Source of the DNA: Algoriphagus aestuarii
Lineage (GTDB): Bacteria; Bacteroidota; Bacteroidia; Cytophagales; Cyclobacteriaceae
Direction: 5' to 3'
Length of the DNA: 64,000 bases
NCBI GenBank assembly: GCA_017051695.1
Contig: JAFIDK010000001.1
Coordinates: 248,001 to 312,000 of the forward strand
Positions 59,915 to 64,000 of the stretch are shown here, in pieces (the stretch's first letter is position 1; the number at the start of each line of letters is the position of its first letter). Made by a program: the position numbers and the translations under genes. A model generated the notes under the pieces. That model did no database searches, was not told the origin of the DNA, and was given only the letters and a program-made list of their open reading frames with translations.

Positions 59915-61078
59915 TTATGGGGTTATTGCATTGAATTTCACACTGATTTTATGGTAGCCTACTTTACGTTGGAATTTGCCCCATTGCTCTATATTTTCTT
60001 TCAAATCAAGAATGTCTATTGATTCTATTTTCTCTGAAAGTTCCTTTAATAGAATTCTCATAATCTGTCGGGCATGCGTAGCCCCAAGACAATTATGGTG
60101 ACTGAAACCAAAACCCACATGAGGATTGATTTTTCGGTCCAGGACGATTTCATCCGGGTTTTCAAAAACATTTTCATCCCTATTGGCAGAGGCCCAGCAA
60201 AGGGAAACCCGACTATCTGCTTTCGCAGCATGCTCACAGACCTGCGTATCTTCCGTCACAACCCTGCCCATGTGGGTCAAAGGCGAAAAGTACCGGATCA
60301 TTTCTTCCACTGCATTAGTAATGATTTCAGGCTCCTTTCTCAGCCTTTCCAAGGATTCAGGATGATCGGCAAAATAGGCGATTGCATTGGTGACGGCATT
60401 AATAACGGTATCCCGACCTCCGGCGAAAGTCAAAACCATCACCCCTTTTGCTTCTTCTTTGGACAGCTTTCTCCCATCAAAATCTGACTGCATAAGTACT
60501 GAATACAAGTCATCGGATGGATTGGCTATCGCCCGATCAAGTTCACTATCTATATAATCATAAAGCACATTGGCTTTATCCGCATCCAAAGCTTCTCCTT
60601 CACTACGAAAAACGTGTGTCCCCCAGGATATCCAGGTCTCTGACTCTTTAAAAGGCGTATTGAGCAAAAGCGTCAAGGCACGGGACTGTAAGGGTAGCGC
60701 AAATTCATTGACCACTTCCAGAGATTCCTTAGCCAACATCTCATCAATAATACTTGAAACCATCGTAGTCAATACTTCCTGATATTCCGCATTATTAGGA
60801 CGCTTAAACCATGCTTCCAAAACTGATCTGTATGCACCATGTTTTGGAGGATCCACTTCAAATGGAATCTGCCGCGTTTCACGAATGTTCACTTCAGATG
60901 GAACCACAATCCTTCCAGGAACCGCCTGCGAGGTAAAGGTCTTATAATTATGTGCAGTCTTCCTGACATCTTTGTGGCGCAGCAACATGGTCACAGGATC
61001 ATTTTGGTCGTCTATAGTCTCATAGCCACAGTTGGATCTTTGCGCTGCAAAAGGATCAGGTATTTCACTTTTTTTCAT
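59915..61078 (-). CDS. Cytochrome P450, likely methyl-sugar O-demethylase (CYP236-like context)
   Basis: 387 residues, soluble bacterial P450. I-helix oxygen-binding motif AGGRDTVI, K-helix ExxR in EEMIRYFSP, and heme loop GFGFSHHNCLGATHARQ with Cys330 as ligand. The second glycine of the usual FGxGxHxC is serine here. P450s with the same gene company (ferredoxin, reductase, zinc alcohol dehydrogenase, GH16 galactanase) in Zobellia and Formosa demethylate 6-O-methyl-D-galactose from porphyran, releasing formaldehyde. The same role is inferred here. First gene of the minus-strand operon, divergent from the AraC gene. Confidence 0.9.
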   Translation of the reverse strand: MKKSEIPDPFAAQRSNCGYETIDDQNDPVTMLLRHKDVRKTAHNYKTFTSQAVPGRIVVPSEVNIRETRQIPFEVDPPKHGAYRSVLEAWFKRPNNAEYQEVLTTMVSSIIDEMLAKESLEVVNEFALPLQSRALTLLLNTPFKESETWISWGTHVFRSEGEALDADKANVLYDYIDSELDRAIANPSDDLYSVLMQSDFDGRKLSKEEAKGVMVLTFAGGRDTVINAVTNAIAYFADHPESLERLRKEPEIITNAVEEMIRYFSPLTHMGRVVTEDTQVCEHAAKADSRVSLCWASANRDENVFENPDEIVLDRKINPHVGFGFSHHNCLGATHARQIMRILLKELSEKIESIDILDLKENIEQWGKFQRKVGYHKISVKFNAITP

Positions 61079-61250
61079 GGAGTTCGGTTTAAGCTTAGGG
61101 TCTTGTTTCTTGGGTTACAATAATTGCCAAAAAACTATTCAGATAACTTCCCTATTTTCACCAATAAGTAATCTATTCTGTCGTCTATTGATATTTTTGG
61201 ATAAATTATTGATTAAATAGTAAACTTAACCATACTATCTCTACACGATT

Positions 61251-62093
61251 TTGAAGCCAATTTTAGAACCTATCCCCATAGGAAATCAGAAATCTATCTT
61301 AGGTTTCTGTTTTGATAAAAAGGATTTTGAAACACCCTGGCACTTCCATCCTCAGCATGAGCTGACCTACATTGAAGAAAGTGTGGGAACAAAATTTATT
61401 GGGGACTATGTAGGGGGATACCAGCCAGGGGAATTGGTTTTGTTGCGATCAAATCTTCCCCATTGCTGGAAGAACAATACCTCCCAGTCATCAAACTCCA
61501 AATCATACGTAGTACAATGGAATTTGGGGATTTTTCCCGAAGTGCCAGAATTAGACTCAATTCATCAATTGTTAAAGACAGCCTCCAGAGGTTTGATTTT
61601 TGACAAAGAGCAGGTGAATCAGCTGATTCCGCTGATTAAAACCTTCCCGGATTTATCAGGGCAAGAGCTTTATATTCAACTTCTTGCTATCCTCTCAGCA
61701 CTTAGTAAAGCATCCTATACCCCACTTTCAGCCGCGAGTTTTACAGATGATATTCCAAGCGAATACGGCACACGAATGGCCAAAATCCATGACTTTGTAG
61801 GGGTAAATTTTGGGAGGAAAATTTATCTGAAAGAATTAGCGGATTTAGTAAATCTCTCCGAGCAATCCTTTTCCAGGTTTTTCACCAAGATGATGGGAAG
61901 ACCATTCTTTACCTTTCTGAATGAATATAGAATAAATCACGCAGCGAGGATGCTGGTGGACACAGAGGAACCCATAGCGCAAATCGCCTATGCCTGTGGC
62001 TACGATTCCCTTCCTTTTTTCCATAAGAAATTCAACGAATCCTACCAGATATCCCCTGCACAGTATAGAAAGAGGTATTTCAAGAAAAGCTAA
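61251..62093 (+). CDS. AraC family regulator with cupin domain, divergent from the P450
   Basis: 280 residues. No ATG fits; the frame is blocked by a stop at 61227, and TTG at 61251 gives the natural N-terminus MKPILEPIPIGNQKSILGF. The cupin pocket HFHPQHELTYIEESVG and QPGELVLLRSNLPHCWKN is followed by an AraC domain (IYLKELADLVNLSEQSFSRFF; IAYACGYDSLPFFHKKFNES). It shares a 172-bp spacer with the P450 gene and is flanked by the GH16 gene, so it probably controls both sides in response to a galactan-derived sugar. Confidence 0.88.
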   Translation: MKPILEPIPIGNQKSILGFCFDKKDFETPWHFHPQHELTYIEESVGTKFIGDYVGGYQPGELVLLRSNLPHCWKNNTSQSSNSKSYVVQWNLGIFPEVPELDSIHQLLKTASRGLIFDKEQVNQLIPLIKTFPDLSGQELYIQLLAILSALSKASYTPLSAASFTDDIPSEYGTRMAKIHDFVGVNFGRKIYLKELADLVNLSEQSFSRFFTKMMGRPFFTFLNEYRINHAARMLVDTEEPIAQIAYACGYDSLPFFHKKFNESYQISPAQYRKRYFKKS

Positions 62094-62107
62094 AATATGA
62101 TAGCCTA

Positions 62108-63133
62108 CTATTTTTCCACTGGCTTATACACTCTTATCCACTTCACTCTGAAGGTATGATCCTCTGCATTGGCCAATTCTGAATCAGTAGGCGTGTAAGT
62201 TTCTGATTGTAAACCCGATTCAGGACTGGATCTCCAGGTTTGATCCTCCACATTGATGATGATATCCATTTCCTTACTCAGCCCGGTTCGGGTATCTTTG
62301 GTAGTATTCCCCGGCTCTTCAGCATTTGTATAAAATTTGGGATCGATCATATCCTTTCCCGAAACGGTACGAACCAACTCCCCATCTATATAATATTCCA
62401 AATGCCAAGGATCTCTCCAATACACTCCATATCGGTGAAATTCCTCTCTCCAGATTCTGCCATCTTGATACCAGGAACCGGAATCCGTAGGCTGATAATC
62501 CTGAAAAGGATCTCTTACAAAGACATGATGGCTGAGGTGTATCCGCTCGGCAAACCAGCTAGTATTCTGCTGTGCACTTGCCGAGTAACTGGCTCCATAA
62601 GCTTCGACAATGTCTATTTCCTGAGTATCATCAGGGCTTAGAAGCCACACATCAGAGGCCAAAGTTGAATTCATCACTTTGGCATATGCTTCCACATATA
62701 CAGGATAGGAAACCCGGACTTTGGATGTAATACAACCCAGCAAAATCTTATCGGAATCCGACTTGCGTGCAGCAATCATTTGCAACTGACCATCTTTTAC
62801 TAAGGAATGATTTCTTCTCCACTCCGTCAGGCCGGGACCAGCCCACTGGTTATGGTAGAAATCATCCCATTTTTCCAGAAATTTCTCACTTTTTCCATCT
62901 GCTGCAGCTTCATATTCAAAGTCGTCTGACAAATCCTGAAATTCCCATTTTTTGTTTTCACCGGCTTCTGCAGGAACAGGGATCTCCTTCCAATTCTGTT
63001 CAGTGTCTGGAATGTCAGGACTCTGAACAGGTTCGTCAACTTCCGGATCTACCATTGGATCTGAAGATTTCGAATCCGAGCAGGACATACAAGCTATAAT
63101 TAATATATACGATAGAAATACTCTCATTTTCAA
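62108..63133 (-). CDS. GH16 beta-agarase/porphyranase-like lipoprotein
   Basis: 341 residues. Lipobox IIAC (Cys15) followed by an acidic Pro/Asp linker, so surface-anchored. GH16 catalytic signature at Glu172, Asp174, Glu177 in QEIDIVEAYG. WAGPGLTEWRRNHSLVKDGQL and the loop HVFVRDPFQDYQPTDSGSW are typical of the agarase/porphyranase branch rather than laminarinases. It would cut red-algal galactan. Agar, porphyran or another galactan cannot be separated by eye. Lying next to the P450 gene set, it supports a methylated-galactan pathway. Confidence 0.87.
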   Translation of the reverse strand: MKMRVFLSYILIIACMSCSDSKSSDPMVDPEVDEPVQSPDIPDTEQNWKEIPVPAEAGENKKWEFQDLSDDFEYEAAADGKSEKFLEKWDDFYHNQWAGPGLTEWRRNHSLVKDGQLQMIAARKSDSDKILLGCITSKVRVSYPVYVEAYAKVMNSTLASDVWLLSPDDTQEIDIVEAYGASYSASAQQNTSWFAERIHLSHHVFVRDPFQDYQPTDSGSWYQDGRIWREEFHRYGVYWRDPWHLEYYIDGELVRTVSGKDMIDPKFYTNAEEPGNTTKDTRTGLSKEMDIIINVEDQTWRSSPESGLQSETYTPTDSELANAEDHTFRVKWIRVYKPVEK

Positions 63134-63233
63134 TTATTTATAAATTATGAAATACACCTTAAAAACCTAGGAATTAATCATTGGGTAAAATCATAAATCG
63201 TATGACAAGACTATACTCATTCAAATCATTCTA

Positions 63234-64000
63234 CTAATTCCCCATGGCAATCACCACAATTCCAATCACCATGCAGGCCACTCCTGCATACAGCAATTTT
63301 TTAGCTTTGGGCGAAGCCGAGATCCATTCTTTGGTGATAATCCCACTCAAAATTGCCGTCACCACACATGCCGTATTGTAAATAGCATAACCTACCGTAT
63401 TTCCAGCGTCCCCTAGTTTGAAGGCTGCGAAAGCAAATAATGCTGAGGCTGCATAGTGAAAAGCTGCCATGAACAGGATGAGTAGGAAGTTCTTACCGAA
63501 GGCTGGAGTTTTAAATGCTTTCCATGCCTTCTTTTTGGAAAGATGGTAACCGAAATAGGCTGTCATCACGATACCCCCACTTATGAAAATCGGAAACATG
63601 ACGGCTACCGCAGTGACCCAGTCTGCATTTCCATGTGCTTGGCTCGCTTCATGCAAATAAGGCCTGCCCACAGCATTGGCATAGCTAAAACCCGTAGCCA
63701 ATAATCCACCGACTATGGCAATCAGTATCCCAGTTGCCATGGAACCCTTATTCCCAGCTGCCGAATCTTTAGTATCAATTAGAGCTTCGTCTTTTTCACG
63801 AATGAGCCCAGCTTTTCCCTTGAGGACAATGCCTAAAAGCACTATCAGTATCCCTACCAGAATTAGGATCAAGGATTCCTGATCCGGTAAGCCATCTACT
63901 GCAAAGGGTATCAGCGACCCGATAAAAATCACGGTTCCAATGAAAATGGAAAAGCCCAGCGAAAGCCCAATGTAGTTGATCGCTTTGCTCCACATCATCA
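63234..64000 (-). CDS. rhaT: RhaT-type sugar:proton symporter, N-terminus outside the window
   Basis: At least 254 residues; full RhaT proteins are about 340, and the frame is open to the window end, so roughly the first quarter is missing. YIGLSLGFSIFIGTVIFIGSL matches the second or third helix of RhaT, and eight or so helices follow, ending GVACMVIGIVVIAMGN. Members are named L-rhamnose permease, but in Bacteroidota algal loci they may carry other monosaccharides. Here a methyl-galactose or anhydrogalactose-type sugar is a reasonable guess. Confidence 0.85.
   Translation of the reverse strand, partial: MMWSKAINYIGLSLGFSIFIGTVIFIGSLIPFAVDGLPDQESLILILVGILIVLLGIVLKGKAGLIREKDEALIDTKDSAAGNKGSMATGILIAIVGGLLATGFSYANAVGRPYLHEASQAHGNADWVTAVAVMFPIFISGGIVMTAYFGYHLSKKKAWKAFKTPAFGKNFLLILFMAAFHYAASALFAFAAFKLGDAGNTVGYAIYNTACVVTAILSGIITKEWISASPKAKKLLYAGVACMVIGIVVIAMGN

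Noticed and set aside
1-64000. CRISPR arrays, tRNA/rRNA genes, insertion sequences, prophage and classic defence systems
   Set aside because: No regularly spaced repeats, cloverleaf-like sequences, transposase, integrase or phage structural proteins were recognised. The Uma2 protein alone is not enough to call a defence system.

Overview
The window looks like a chromosomal segment of a Bacteroidota bacterium, most likely a marine or saline member of Cytophagales/Cyclobacteriaceae (Algoriphagus-like). This placement is inferred from protein character only. The supporting features are a SusC/SusD pair, a hybrid two-component regulator, many AraC regulators, lipoprotein and Tat signals, a DUF5777 barrel, an ABC-permease/M1-peptidase fusion, and moderate-to-low GC with AT-rich spacers. 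No rRNA, tRNA, CRISPR array, insertion sequence or prophage was recognised.

Layout. (1) 0-4 kb: the end of an ABC exporter ATPase and a 1214-residue permease/M1 aminopeptidase fusion. (2) 4-5 kb: two small envelope proteins. (3) 5-11 kb: an AraC regulator divergent from a complete trans-4-hydroxy-L-proline catabolic set (deaminase, 2-oxoglutarate semialdehyde dehydrogenase, epimerase, D-hydroxyproline oxidase/dehydrogenase). (4) 11-16 kb: a Uma2-type nuclease and, on the minus strand, the arginine operon argB-argD-argC-argJ. (5) 16.6-20 kb: DoxX, a VOC/SRPBCC mini-operon and a GlxA-like regulator. (6) 20-30 kb: a stretch with several decayed genes. It holds a Rieske protein with three in-frame TAA codons upstream of a DUF5777 barrel and YceI, an aldo/keto reductase remnant, a frameshifted NTF2-like copy beside an intact paralogue, and an AraC regulator lacking its sensor half. 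Intact genes here include a LytS/LytTR two-component pair, a degenerate M23 protein and a lipoprotein flavodoxin. (7) 29.8-35 kb: an isoquinoline-1-oxidoreductase-type molybdenum hydroxylase with one 2Fe-2S subunit flanked by two large-subunit paralogues.

(8) 36-56 kb: a polysaccharide utilisation locus with S1 sulfatase, PL10 and PL1 pectate lyases, a DUF1593 nucleoside-hydrolase-like protein, AraC regulator, SusD, SusC, hybrid two-component sensor, an alginate-lyase-fold protein and a GH140-like (DUF4038) glycosidase. The enzyme set points to a galacturonan-type polymer, perhaps sulfated or apiose-substituted. (9) 56-64 kb: a cytochrome P450 with its own ferredoxin and ferredoxin reductase, a zinc alcohol dehydrogenase and an esterase, next to an AraC regulator, a GH16 agarase/porphyranase-like lipoprotein and a RhaT-type sugar permease that runs off the window. 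This matches the known logic of oxidative O-demethylation of 6-O-methyl-D-galactose from red-algal galactans, and is the most interesting module here.

Taken together, the segment supports a lifestyle on algal or marine-plant cell walls: methylated or sulfated galactans, uronans, and hydroxyproline from glycoproteins. All functional statements rest on motif recognition by eye; no database search was possible.
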